This document shows, in pieces, positions 36,012-48,772 of a stretch of DNA of 64,000 nucleotides; the first letter of the stretch is position 1; every line of letters starts with the position of its first letter. The notes under the pieces are model-generated. The model was not told the origin of the DNA. It ran no database searches and worked only from the letters and a program-made list of their open reading frames with translations. Source of the stretch: Daphnia pulex (Eukaryota; Arthropoda; Branchiopoda; Diplostraca; Daphniidae); assembly GCF_021134715.1 (NCBI RefSeq), contig NC_060028.1, positions 7,276,501 to 7,340,500 of the forward strand, written 5' to 3'. The translations under genes were made by a program, and so were the position numbers.

Positions 36012-36059
36012 GCTGTTTAGATGATATTAACAAGCTAAGGAGAAGGATGAATTGATAAC

Positions 36060-36094
36060 TGATACTTTTGTTCTATGGACTGATTGTTTTTATA
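36060..36094 (-). promoter_or_regulatory. Core promoter of G9
   Basis: TATAAA at 36094-36089 and TCAGT with A at 36060. Confidence 0.75.
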
Positions 36095-37043
36095 TGTTTT
36101 GGAGTGAGACACCTCCCTTGGGGATGGTCTCCTGATAATATTCTATCAATTGCAAGGAGTAACAGGGAAAATTATTGCGGATTTTCGTTTACAATTTTAT
36201 CGATTCACTATTTATTTTAGCGAAAATTTCTCCACGAGTTATTGCAAAAGCAAAAACAAAATTAAATAAATAAAAACCACCAGACATAGACATGCCAGCC
36301 TTGTCTTAAGGAAATATTAGTTGACGTCTTGATTATCACTATTAGTCTCATGTGGTTTTCCTTCTCCAACGCTCCAATCCATCATCAATTCCTTATTTGT
36401 TGCTTTGTTCCTTCACACCCTTGATTTAGAAAATGAATTGCCTTTCTCTATTTGATTAAGTTTATAATCTGCAATAGACTGAGACTAAAAAAAATTTTCC
36501 GGAAATTTTCGTGCGTATTTGCTTTTTTTTTTAAATCTTTATTACCCTATCGAAGTCTGTGTATGATTGATGTATGATAGATTCCAGACCACTGAGGTCT
36601 CCATATACTTAATTGTGCATCATCCAAACTCGATGTAACTACAATGTAAGCATGATAACACCTAACTGGTAAATGATCTCCACATTTGCCTGTTTTTTTA
36701 TTTGACTGGGTGTCCCCAGCAGTATGTATAGTTGTTATTAAATTTTGATTTGTAGCACAAAACCAACGGCAAGGTGTATACAAAAACCACTTATTAAGAC
36801 GTCTTTGAAGAGATATACGACATTAATAGTGACGGCAACGTTTCCACGCGCTGACTGCATAAGCAACGATCGGGAAATTATATTTGAAATGTCAATTAAT
36901 GGGAAATTTCATATTTATCATACCTTCAGTTTATTGTCAGTAATGCGAATTGGTTTATCAACATTTTAACATTGACTAAAACACAAAATATAGATTTGAT
37001 TCGCCAGTATTTTTACAAGATCAACTATGTAACTTAGGCTTTG
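36095..37043. other. G9-G10 spacer containing the empty transposon site
   Basis: Mirror of the G3-G4 spacer without the 867-bp element. The uninterrupted GTATACACC target lies at about 36773-36781 on the minus strand. No supported gene. Confidence 0.6.
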
Positions 37044-37329
37044 TTAATATTTGACTGGATATGTTGGGGCGTAGGAAGGATACTGTGGTGGAGACGAGTA
37101 AGTCGGTTTGTATTCCGGATACGCAGGCTTGTATGCGGGTTTGTAGGCTGGGGCTGGGTGGGCATACGTTGGTCCATGGTAAGCCGGTTTGTGCTCGGTA
37201 TAAGCTGGCTTATACTCTGGGTAAGTTGGCTTGTAAGAAGGTTCGGCGTAGTACGGCTTTTGATTCGGATATTCCGGCTTGTATTCGGGCTTGTATTCCG
37301 GCTTATACTCTGGCTTGTATTCCGGCTTG
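37044..37329 (-). pseudogene. G10 (truncated): 3' half of exon 2 only
   Basis: The sequence equals the 3' part of G10' from its stop (37046-37044) up to the third or fourth repeat, then ends abruptly at the tandem-duplication junction. It has no signal peptide, exon 1 or promoter. The complete version is at 47656-48130. Confidence 0.85.
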
Positions 37330-37333
37330 TTAG

Positions 37334-37729
37334 GTCTTAATCATCACCACTCTAATTGTTGCCGTTGTTGCTGACCGAGCTCCCTATTATCAGTCGAGCT
37401 ACTCTCCCTATCCAGAATACAAGCCGGAGTACAAGCCGGAGTACAAGCCGGAGTACAAGCCAGAGTACAAGCCGGAATACAAGCCAGAGTACAAGCCGGA
37501 ATATCCAACTCAAAGGCCGTACTACGCAGAACCAGCTTACAAACACACTTACCCAGAATACAAGCCAGCTTATACCGAGCACAAACCGGCTTACCACGAA
37601 CCGACGTATGCCCACTCGGCCCCAGCCTACAAACCCGCATACAAGCCTGCGTATCCGGAATACAAACCGACTTACTCGTCTCCACCACAGTATCCTTCCT
37701 ACGCCCCCACATATCCAGTCAAATATTAA
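37334..37729 (+). pseudogene. G4' (orphan exon 2 of G4)
   Basis: Identical to G4 exon 2 and intact from the acceptor to the stop, but it lacks ATGAAG, intron, TATA and initiator because the duplication begins 4 bp before this exon. It lies head-to-head against truncated G10. The AATAAA is kept at 37799. Confidence 0.85.
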
Positions 37730-38974
37730 AAAAACAGCAACGTCACTCACATTGCTCATCATGTAAATTTATCTGTGATGAATTTCATCTTGCGTTTCAA
37801 TAAATGTTTCGTCTATATCAAGGTTTCGTATCATTTATTACAATTTTATAACTTTCGGCGAATGTTTTTTTTTCAGACTTGAACTTCTTTTCTTTTTGAA
37901 ACCATCGGCTTTGAATGTCAAATGCTTTTTCAGGAATATTAATCTAAGCGATTTATGGTTTTACCGAATGTTTTTCCTGTTTTCTTCAATGCGCAAGACA
38001 TAATCGTTATAAAGCGACACTGCATTGACTTATTCCGATTTCAGCATATTTTGGGCGTTGGCCTCTGTAGCCCTTTTTGGGAGATTAAAATCCCAATTTA
38101 AAAAATTGCACATCTGTGAAAGTGTGATACAAATACTCCATTAGAAAAGGAAGTAAAATACCCAGATCATTCTACCGCAGTTTGTCGCTGAAGTTTTATT
38201 TTCAATTTTCAAGTAAAATAAGATACATATATTTTCATAAGAAGTTGTAATCACCAGCTCTTGAGCAATTTAGATTCGATGGTTTGTATTTTGAATACAA
38301 GAAATTATGCCCTTTTTTCTTGCCTTGTAAGTTCATCACCATCTGGGATATAATGCATGCATATGTTTTGAGGCCATGGGTTCGTTTTATTATTTCGTGG
38401 GATCTCCCTATAGATAACAATAACGAACTTTGGTAATAATACGCCAACTGATAATAAAAAAGACAATTACCGGAAAAAAGTCAACAGCAGTCAAGTCTGT
38501 GGCAGATTGGAAGAGCAAGATAATTTATTTTCTAAAGCAAGGAGTATGAAGGAACAATGCAACAAATAGAGAATCGATCGGAATCTATGGCGATTCAAAC
38601 CATGATGGCCAGAAAGCCACATGAGATTCGGTAATTAAGATGTCGCTCTATTTCCTGCAAGATAAGAGAAGAATGCCATCAGCAGTGGTGGTTTCCGATA
38701 GATTTCCTATTTGGCTTCGGCACACCTCAAGGAGAAATTTTCCGCAAAAATAAAAAGTGAAAATGTATCGGCAATTACTTGATTCGATGAATTGAAATGA
38801 AAAACAGCCAAATTGTCCCCGTTCTTATTTTCTATTTGTCGAATTGTATCAGGAAACCATCGCCAAAGGAGGTGTGTCAATCTAGCTAGTATATGTATAT
38901 AAACAACCAGACGTCAGCGGAAAGGCAATCAGTTATCCATTCAGCTTGTATTCAGTAATATCAACTAAAACAAC

Positions 38975-39478
38975 ATGAAGGTTTGTTAATTCTTTTTTAA
39001 TGAGATGTTCAGACGATGTGTCCATTAATAGGGCAATTTAATGTTTCATTAGGTCTTAATCATCGCCATTTTAATTGCTGCTGTTGTTGCTGACCAAGCA
39101 CCCTATTATCAGCCTAGCTACTACCCCGAATACAAGCCGGAGTACAAGCCAGAGTATAAGCCGGAATACAAGCCCGAATACAAGCCGGAGTACAAGCCGG
39201 AGTATAAGCCGGAATACAAGCCCGAATACAAGCCGGAGTACAAGCCGGAATACCCCACTCAAAAGCCGTACTACGCAGAACCATCTTACAAACCCACTTA
39301 CCCAGAGTATAAGCCAGCTTATACCGAGCATAAACCGGCTTACCATGAACCAACGTATGCCCACCCGGCCCCAGCCTACAAACCCGCATACAAACCTGCG
39401 TATCCGGAATACAAACCAACTTACTCATCTCCACCACAGTATCCTTCCTACGCCCCAACATATCCAGTCAAATATTAA
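38975..39478 (+). CDS. G5': second copy of G5
   Basis: Exons 38975-38980 and 39053-39478, offset by 10,612 bp from G5, with promoter at 38898-38933. No difference from G5 seen; encodes the same 143-aa protein. Confidence 0.82.
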
Positions 39479-40701
39479 AACAATTGCGTCTATCTTGTAG
39501 CCCATCATATAAATTTGTCTGCGATGAATTTCACTTTGCGTTTTAATAAATTTTTGTCGCTCAAGATTCATTGTCATTTTTTAAAATTTGATTATTATTT
39601 ATTGGTACCTGAACTTCTCCTCGTTCAAATCAGTCACTCATGAATGTCAAGTGCACTTTCAAGAATATAATTCTTGGTGCGAATTACGGATTTACTGATT
39701 GTTTTCGTTTTCTTCGATGTAGACCACTCACTATCACTCTGGAACTCGAAAAGATTGGAAGAAAGGAAGAAATTTAGGTCAGTATATTTTGAAAGGGTTC
39801 TCTAATGCTACAGTCTAGTATTGTCTAATCATAGTAATCAAAATCTAATAAATGCACACCTGTGACACATATACTGAAATAATTTTAAAAATCGTAACAT
39901 CTAGATATCATTTACCAAAGTAAGTAGCCTATACTTTATTGCCAATATTTCTCACTCAAATTAGATCCATAATTTAATGACTAATCAACTTCAGAAATTT
40001 GAATCAAGATTTTGTGTTAATAAATGACGCAAATGACGACGTGAATTCACCTTGCCTTGCAAGTATTACCGTATTGTACATTGTCGTTTGGGTGGCGCAA
40101 GTGTTTTGAGGCGAATGGTTCACTAAATGATTTTATGGGGTATATCGTAACATCACGACGGTCTGCAGTAATAAAACCAAGCAGAAAATATGCGCAGACA
40201 TTTTTAGAAAAATTCCTGGTAGTCTACAATTGCAGAAAAGAAGATATAAAACAGAGAAAGATAATTAATTTTTTAGCAATAAATGGGAAGAAACACAAAT
40301 AAAAATGGATACGATGATATGGAATGAGGATCGTTGGAGCGAGAAAGACACACGAGACTGATCATTAAGACGTCGCCCTATTTTTTCTAAGATAGGCTAA
40401 TGCGGGATTGACCATATCATTGGTGTTTTCCGATAGATTTCTATTTTTGGCATACCTCAGCAAGGAGAAATTCCCGCAAGAATTAAGAGTGAAAATATAT
40501 TGCCAAAACTTGGATTAATGAAACTGATTTGAACAACCGCAAAAGTTTTACTTGTTATTATTTTCTATTAGTCAAATTCTGTCAGTAAACCATCGTAAAA
40601 AGAATGTGTATCACTCCAGTAAATATAAAACCTACCAGACATCAGTGGAAAAGTATCAGTCATCAACTCATCCTTTGTTCAAGAACATAATCTTAAACAA
40701 T

Positions 40702-41188
40702 ATGAAGGTTTCAATTTTTTTTACCATTTTTATTGAAAGAAATTCGACTAATAGGGAAATAATATAATGTTTCATAATAGGTCTTATTAATCATCGCCGC
40801 TTTAATTGCAGCTGTTGTTGCTGATAAAACACCCTATTATCAGCAGCCAAGCTACTATCAAGAATACAAACCGGAGTACAAGCCAGAATACAAGCCGGAG
40901 TACAAGCCGGAGTATAAGCCCGAATACAAGCCGGAGTACAAACCAGACTACAAGCCGGAATATCCAACTCAAAAACCGTACTACGCCGAACCTTCTTACA
41001 AGCCCACTTACCCAGAATATAAACCAGCTTATACCGAGCACAAACCGGCTTACCATGGACCAACGTATGCCCACCCAGCCCCAGCCTACAAACCCGCATA
41101 CAAGCCTGCGTATCCGGAATACAAACCGACTTACTCGTCTCCACCACAGTATCCTTCCTACGCCCCAACATATCCAGTAAAATATTAA
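40702..41188 (+). CDS. G6': second copy of G6
   Basis: Exons 40702-40707 and 40781-41188, with TATAAA at 40624. No difference from G6 seen; encodes the same 137-aa protein with the HGP variant. Confidence 0.82.
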
Positions 41189-42727
41189 CAAAGTCTAAGT
41201 TAATAGTTGATCTTGTAAAAATACCGGCAAAACAAATCCATATTTTGTGTTTTAGTATATGTTAAAATGTTGATAAACGAATTCGTATAACTGACAATAA
41301 ACTGTTTGTAAAATAAATATGATTTTGTTCATTATTGATACTTGAAATATTATTTCTCGATCGTTGCAGTTAGTGCGTGATAACGTTACCGTTACTATTA
41401 ATGTATGTCTCTTCAAAGACGTCATTAGTGGTTTTATATGCCTTACCGTTTATTTCTACGGTAAAAAATTCAAATTTAAGAACAATTAACTGCACACTGG
41501 TGACACACAGATTCAAATCAGGCAAATGTCGGGATTATTTACAAATTTGTAGTTAACACGCTTAAATTGTAGTTACCTGGAATTTGGATGGTGCGCAATA
41601 AGGTGTGTGGAGACCTCAGGTTCCCTTTATTATTTTATGGGCTAGCTTCTATCATAGGTGAGAGTGGGTTATAAAGTCCGTTGTACTATGTGAAACAGCA
41701 AGTTAAAAATATTTAATTTAGTTAGAAAATTCTAAAATTAATACATGACGTTGTTCATAGGTATCTACTTTATTCCATAAAAAATCATTACTTTTGTACT
41801 TTAAGTTTTTAAGTTTTTTAATAAATAAAAAAAGAACTCTAAAATTCTTAAAAAACACCGGATTTTTTGGAATTTACTCAAAATTTCAAAATTTTATAAA
41901 AAAAGAGAGATACCAAAAGTATAGATATACCTTTTATCTTTAATAAAAAAAAAATAATTTTTTACTTTAAAAATGTGTTTTGTAATTCAAGTTTTCCCAA
42001 AAGCATGCCAAAAAACCAAAATGTGGGGTAAATTGGGACCAAAAGGGAGTCTGTAATGGGCGGAGCTTAGCTCAGTGGCAATGATGAGAAAATAATAATT
42101 TTGAAACAATTAATTTTCTTAATTTAGCAATAAACTAAAATCTTAGCGAAAAACAAATACTAGGTGGCAAATATAATAGCATTATATTTTTAAATTAATT
42201 TATAACAATATTTTAGTGCTAAATTTAGAGTTATCGCCCTGTCTCATATAAACCCCGAATTTTTCCACGCCCACTTTTTTTCTGCAACTTTCAAAATCGA
42301 TAGCGGGTAAACTAATGACTCATAAAATAAAATAAAAAATACTAGAAATAGAAAAAAGTGAGAAAAATACAATAAAACAACTATTATTTAAATCGGATGA
42401 TTGGGAAAGACCCAACACGAGAAAAACCAATTAATGTTCTAAATCAAGGAGAAGTTAAGTTAGGAGAAGTGTAAGGAGGAAAAAACCACTATGACGTCTT
42501 TGAAGAAACATACTTTAATAGTGACGGTAACGTTATCACGCACTAACTGCAACGATCGAGAAATAATATTTCAAGTATCAATTTGAACAAAATCATATTT
42601 ATTTTACATGCAGTGTATTGTCAGTTATACGAATTCGTTTATCAACATTTTAACATATACTAAAACACAAAATATGGATTTGGTTTGCCGGTATTTTTTA
42701 CAAGATCAACTATTAACTTAGCCTTTG

Positions 42728-43216
42728 TTAATATTTTACTGGATATGTTGGGGCGTAGGAAGGATACTGTGGTGGAGACGAGTAAGTCGGTTTGTATTCC
42801 GGATACGCAGGCTTGTATGCGGGTTTGTAGGCTGGGGCTGGGTGGGCATACGTTGGTCCATGGTAAGCCGGTTTGTGCTCGGTATAAGCTGGTTTATATT
42901 CTGGGTAAGTGGGCTTGTAAGAAGGTTCGGCGTAGTACGGTTTTTGAGTTGGATATTCCGGCTTGTAGTCTGGTTTGTACTCCGGCTTGTATTCGGGCTT
43001 ATACTCCGGCTTGTACTCCGGCTTGTATTCTGGCTTGTACTCCGGTTTGTATTCTTTATAGTAGCTTGGCTGCTGATAATAGGGTGTTTTATCAGCAACA
43101 ACAGCTGCAATTAAAGCGGCGATGATTAATATAAGACCTATTATGAAACATTGTATTATTTCCCTATTAGTCGAATTTCTTTCAATAAAAATGGTAAAAA
43201 AATTTGAAACCTTCAT
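42728..43216 (-). CDS. G7': second copy of G7 with the same 2-bp insertion
   Basis: Exon 1 is 43216-43211; the family acceptor precedes 43137. The frame lesion and the open retained intron of G7 are both present, so these changes predate the tandem duplication, if that duplication is real. Confidence 0.58.
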   Translation of the reverse strand: MKVSNFFTIFIERNSTNREIIQCFIIGLILIIAALIAAVVADKTPYYQQPSYYKEYKPEYKPEYKPEYKPEYKPEYKPEYKPDYKPEYPTQKPYYAEPSYKPTYPEYKPAYTEHKPAYHGPTYAHPAPAYKPAYKPAYPEYKPTYSSPPQYPSYAPTYPVKY

Positions 43217-44437
43217 ATTGTTTAAGATTATGTTCTTGAACAAAGGATGAATCGATGACTGATACTTTTCCACTGATGTCTGGTAGGTTTTATATTCACT
43301 GGAGTGATACACATTCTTTTTACGATGGTTTACTGACAGAATTTGACTAATAGAAAATAATAACAAGTAAAACTTTTGCGGTTGTTCAAATCAGTTTCAT
43401 TTATCCAAGTTTTGGCAATATATTTTCACTCTTAATTCTTGCGGGAATTTCTCCTTGCTGAGGTATGCCAAAAATAGAAATCTATCGGAAAACACCAATG
43501 ATATGGTCAATCCCGCATTAGCCTATCTTAGAAAAAATAGGGCGACGTCTTAATGATCAGTCTCGTGTGTTTTTCTCGCTCCAACGATCCTCATTCCATC
43601 ATCGTATCCATTTTTATTTGTGTTTCTTCCCATTTATTGCTAAAAAATTAATTATCTTTCTCTGTTTTATATCTTCTTTTCTGCAATTGTAGACTACCAG
43701 GAATTTTTCTAAAAATGTCTGCGCATATTTTCTGCTTGGTTTTATTACTGCAGACCGTCGTGATGTTACGATATACCCCATAAAATCATTTAGTGAACCA
43801 TTCGCCTCAAAACACTTGCGCCACCCAAACGACAATGTACAATACGGTAATACTTGCAAGGCAAGGTGAATTCACGTCGTCATTTGCGTCATTTATTAAC
43901 ACAAAATCTTGATTCAAATTTCTGAAGTTGATTAGTCATTAAATTATGGATCTAATTTGAGTGAGAAATATTGGCAATAAAGTATAGGCTACTTACTTTG
44001 GTAAATGATATCTAGATGTTACGATTTTTAAAATTATTTCAGTATATGTGTCACAGGTGTGCATTTATTAGATTTTGATTACTATGATTAGACAACACTA
44101 GACTGTAGCATTAGAGAACCCTTTCAAAATATACTGACCTAAATTTCTTCCTGTCTTCCAATCTTTTCGAGTTCCAGAGTGATAGTGAGTGGTCTACATC
44201 GAAGAAAACGAAAACAATCAGTAAATCCGTAATTCGCACCAAGAATTATATTCTTGAAAGTGCACTTGACATTCATGAGTGACTGATTTGAACGAGGAGA
44301 AGTTCAGGTACCAATAAATAATAATCAAATTTTAAAAAATGACAATGAATCTTGAGCGACAAAAATTTATTAAAACGCAAAGTGAAATTCATCGCAGACA
44401 AATTTATATGATGGGCTACAAGATAGACGCAATTGTT

Positions 44438-44944
44438 TTAATATTTGACTGGATATGTTGGGGCGTAGGAAGGATACTGTGGTGGAGATGAGTAAGTTGG
44501 TTTGTATTCCGGATACGCAGGTTTGTATGCGGGTTTGTAGGCTGGGGCCGGGTGGGCATACGTTGGTTCATGGTAAGCCGGTTTATGCTCGGTATAAGCT
44601 GGCTTATACTCTGGGTAAGTGGGTTTGTAAGATGGTTCTGCGTAGTACGGCTTTTGAGTGGGGTATTCCGGCTTGTACTCCGGCTTGTATTCGGGCTTGT
44701 ATTCCGGCTTATACTCCGGCTTGTACTCCGGCTTGTATTCGGGCTTGTATTCCGGCTTATACTCTGGCTTGTACTCCGGCTTGTATTCGGGGTAGTAGCT
44801 AGGCTGATAATAGGGTGCTTGGTCAGCAACAACAGCAGCAATTAAAATGGCGATGATTAAGACCTAATGAAACATTAAATTGCCCTATTAATGGACACAT
44901 CGTCTGAACATCTCATTAAAAAAGAATTAATAACAAACCTTCAT
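44438..44944 (-). CDS. G8': second copy of G8
   Basis: Exons 44944-44939 and 44863-44438, with promoter at 44988-45021. No difference from G8 seen. Confidence 0.82.
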
Positions 44945-46154
44945 GTTGTTTTAGTTGATATTACTGAATACAAGCTGAATGGATAACTGATTGCCTTTCC
45001 GCTGACGTCTGGTTGTTTATATACATATACTAGCTAGATTGACACACCTCCTTTGGCGATGGTTTCCTGATACAATTCGACAAATAGAAAATAAGAACGG
45101 GGACAATTTGGCTGTTTTTCATTTCAATTCATCGAATCAAGTAATTGCCGAAACATTTTCACTTTTTATTTTTGCGGAAAATTTCTCCTTGAGGTGTGCC
45201 GAAGCCAAATAGGAAATCTATCGGAAACCACCACTGCTGATGGCATTCTTCTCTTATCTTGCAGGAAATAGAGCGACATCTCAATTACCGAATCTCATGT
45301 GGCTTTCTGGCCATCATGGTTTGAATCGCCATAGATTCCGATCGATTCTCTATTTGTTGCATTGTTCCTTCAGCATCTTGCTCTTCCACAGACTAGACTG
45401 CTGTTTACTTTTTTCCGGTAATTGTCTTTTTTATTATCAGTTGGCGTCTTATTACCAAAGTTCGTTATTGTTATCTATAGGGAGATCCCACGAAATAATA
45501 AAACGAACCCATGGCCTCAAAACACTTATGCATGCATTATATCCCAGATGGTGATGAACTTACAAGGCAAGAAAAAAGGGCATAATTTCTTGTATTCAAA
45601 ATACAAATCATCGAATCTAAATTGCTCAAGAGCTGATTACAACTTCTTATGAAAATATATGTATCTTATTTTACTTGAAAATTGAAAATAAAACTTCAGC
45701 GACAAACTGGTAGAATGATCTAGGTATTTTACTTCCTTTTCTATTGGAGCATTTGTATCACACTTTCACAGCTGTGCAATTTTTTAAATTGGGATTTTAA
45801 TCTCCCAAAAAGGGCTACAGAGGCCAACGCCCAAAATATGCTGAAATCGGAATAAGTCAATGCAGTGTCGCTTTATAACGATTATGTCTTGCGCATTGAA
45901 GAAAACAGGAAAAACATTCGGTAAAACCATAAATCGCTTAGATTAATATTCCTGAAAAGGCATTTGACATTCAAAGCCGATGGTTTCAAAAAGAAAAGAA
46001 GTTCAAGTCTGAAAAAAAACATTCGCCGAAAGTTATAAAATTGTAATAAATGATACGAAGTCTTGATATAGACGAAACATTTATTGAAACGCAAGATGAA
46101 ATTCATCACAGATAAATTTACATGATGAGCAATGTGAGTGACGTTGCTGTTTTT

Positions 46155-46623
46155 TTAATATTTGACTGGATATGTGGGGGCGTAGGAAGGATACTGTGGT
46201 GGAGACGAGTAAGTCGGTTTGTATTCCGGATACGCAGGCTTGTATGCGGGTTTGTAGGCTGGGGCCGGGTGGGCATACGTTGGTTCGTGGTAAGCCGGTT
46301 TGTGCTCGGTATAAGCTGGCTTGTATTCTGGGTAACTGGGTTTGTAAGCTGGTTCTGCGTAGTACGGTCTTTGAGTTGGATATTCCAGCTTGTACCCTGG
46401 CTTGTATTCCGGCTTGTACTCTGGCTTGTACTCCGGCTTGTACTCCGGCTTGTACTCCGGCTTGTATTCTGGATAGGGAGAGTAGCTCGACTGATAATAG
46501 GGAGCTCGGTCAGCAACAACGGCAACAATTAGAGTGGTGATGATTAAGACCTAATAAATAATTTGTCATTTTGGTAGACACTGCTGAAAGTCCTTATTTT
46601 ATATAGAATTAACAAACCTTCAT
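46155..46623 (-). CDS. G9': second copy of G9
   Basis: Exons 46623-46618 and 46550-46155, with promoter at 46672-46706. No difference from G9 seen. Confidence 0.82.
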
Positions 46624-47655
46624 GCTGTTTAGATGATATTAACAAGCTAAGGAGAAGGATGAATTGATAACTGATACTTTTGTTCTATGGACTGATTGTT
46701 TTTATATGTTTTGGAGTGAGACACCTCCCTTGGGGATGGTCTCCTGATAATATTCTATCAATTGCAAGGAGTAACAGGGAAAATTATTGCGGATTTTCGT
46801 TTACAATTTTATCGATTCACTATTTATTTTAGCGAAAATTTCTCCACGAGTTATTGCAAAAGCAAAAACAAAATTAAATAAATAAAAACCACCAGACATA
46901 GACATGCCAGCCTTGTCTTAAGGAAATATTAGTTGACGTCTTGATTATCACTATTAGTCTCATGTGGTTTTCCTTCTCCAACGCTCCAATCCATCATCAA
47001 TTCCTTATTTGTTGCTTTGTTCCTTCACACCCTTGATTTAGAAAATGAATTGCCTTTCTCTATTTGATTAAGTTTATAATCTGCAATAGACTGAGACTAA
47101 AAAAAATTTTCCGGAAATTTTCGTGCGTATTTGCTTTTTTTTTTAAATCTTTATTACCCTATCGAAGTCTGTGTATGATTGATGTATGATAGATTCCAGA
47201 CCACTGAGGTCTCCATATACTTAATTGTGCATCATCCAAACTCGATGTAACTACAATGTAAGCATGATAACACCTAACTGGTAAATGATCTCCACATTTG
47301 CCTGTTTTTTTATTTGACTGGGTGTCCCCAGCAGTATGTATAGTTGTTATTAAATTTTGATTTGTAGCACAAAACCAACGGCAAGGTGTATACAAAAACC
47401 ACTTATTAAGACGTCTTTGAAGAGATATACGACATTAATAGTGACGGCAACGTTTCCACGCGCTGACTGCATAAGCAACGATCGGGAAATTATATTTGAA
47501 ATGTCAATTAATGGGAAATTTCATATTTATCATACCTTCAGTTTATTGTCAGTAATGCGAATTGGTTTATCAACATTTTAACATTGACTAAAACACAAAA
47601 TATAGATTTGATTCGCCAGTATTTTTACAAGATCAACTATGTAACTTAGGCTTTG

Positions 47656-48130
47656 TTAATATTTGACTGGATATGTTGGGGCGTAGGAAGGATACTGTGG
47701 TGGAGACGAGTAAGTCGGTTTGTATTCCGGATACGCAGGCTTGTATGCGGGTTTGTAGGCTGGGGCTGGGTGGGCATACGTTGGTCCATGGTAAGCCGGT
47801 TTGTGCTCGGTATAAGCTGGCTTATACTCTGGGTAAGTTGGCTTGTAAGAAGGTTCGGCGTAGTACGGCTTTTGATTCGGATATTCCGGCTTGTATTCGG
47901 GCTTGTATTCCGGCTTATACTCTGGCTTGTATTCCGGCTTGTACTCGGGTTTGTATTCCGGATAGGGAGAATAACTCGGCTGATAATAAGGTGCTTGGTC
48001 AGCAACAACAGCAACAATTAAAGCTGCGACGATTAAGACCTGGAAAAATTGTTTGTCATTTTTGTATCGCTATAACTGCTTGCATTTTATTGAGTTTTTT
48101 TTCAGAAAATTTGAATGATTATACCTTCAT
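47656..48130 (-). CDS. G10': complete YKPE-repeat secreted protein (129 aa), mirror of G3
   Basis: Exon 1 is ATGAAG (48130-48125), the intron is 85 bp, and exon 2 is 48039-47656. The signal peptide, six repeats and YPNQ match G3, but the tail has YHGPTYAHPAP as in G6 and G7 rather than YHEP, suggesting a conversion patch from a neighbour. This is the only complete version of G10; positions below 47942 belong to the tandem repeat. Confidence 0.85.
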
Positions 48131-48175
48131 GATTGTGGCGTAGTGATGTTATTTTTTACAGCAGCTGAATGTAAC

Positions 48176-48210
48176 TGATGCCTTCTTCACGTTCCATCCG
48201 TGTTTTTATA
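48176..48210 (-). promoter_or_regulatory. Core promoter of G10'
   Basis: TATAAA at 48210-48205 and TCAGT with A at 48176. Confidence 0.75.
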
Positions 48211-48527
48211 CTGGGTTAAATTTTCTTCCACTACTTTTGCTATTCGTTCCGGCAGATATTCTGCAAAGGAAAAATGCCAAAAATCTAAAAAGAGAATTTT
48301 GCGGTTTTCTATCAAATATCGAATACTCCCACTAAGGAAGCATCTTGGTCATATTGTTCACTATCAATATCAGATGGAAGAATTGTGACAGAAGAATTCT
48401 TTTTCATTTTCTTCTGTATGCGGCCAAATATACTTATGATACTGGAAAATAATTTAATGAAAGTTCCGTGTTACCCACACCAAATCGTACCAATGCGAAA
48501 GCTATTGCTTATTAGCCATACAGTAAA

Positions 48528-48655
48528 AATATTGTGAACACTTTATTGACGAATTCAAGTAAAACCACACCACCAATATAGCCTATCAACATATTGTGAA
48601 CACTTTCTTGACGAATTGAAGTAAAAACCACACCGTCAATATAGCCTATCAACAT
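48528..48655. repeat. 63-bp tandem duplication between G10' and G11
   Basis: Mirror copy of the repeat at 23747-23873, in the corresponding divergent promoter region. Confidence 0.75.
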
Positions 48656-48694
48656 TGAGGCGAAAGCAGGAAGAGAAGAAATGTGATAATCCAG

Positions 48695-48731
48695 TATAAA
48701 AACATCCAGTAGCCATCGGAAAAGCATCAGT
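48695..48731 (+). promoter_or_regulatory. Core promoter of G11
   Basis: TATAAA at 48695 and GCATCAGTT with initiator A at 48729. Confidence 0.75.
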
Positions 48732-48772
48732 TGTCCATTCGGTCTTCGTACAGTTACATCATATAAAACAAC

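Larger units (their letters stand above)
26718..37329. repeat. 10,612-bp tandem repeat, copy 1
   Basis: Every position I compared recurs exactly 10,612 bp downstream, including coding exons, introns, spacers and 3' flanks. The unit runs from 3 bp before the exon-2 acceptor AG of G4 to the middle of the YKPE repeats of G10. The boundary is set by mismatches at 26717 versus 37329 and at 37331 versus 47943. Confidence 0.92.
37330..47941. repeat. 10,612-bp tandem repeat, copy 2
   Basis: Head-to-tail copy of 26718-37329. The junction at 37329/37330 shares at most one or two bases with each parent breakpoint. Spacers in this copy match those described for copy 1 and hold nothing additional. Confidence 0.92.
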
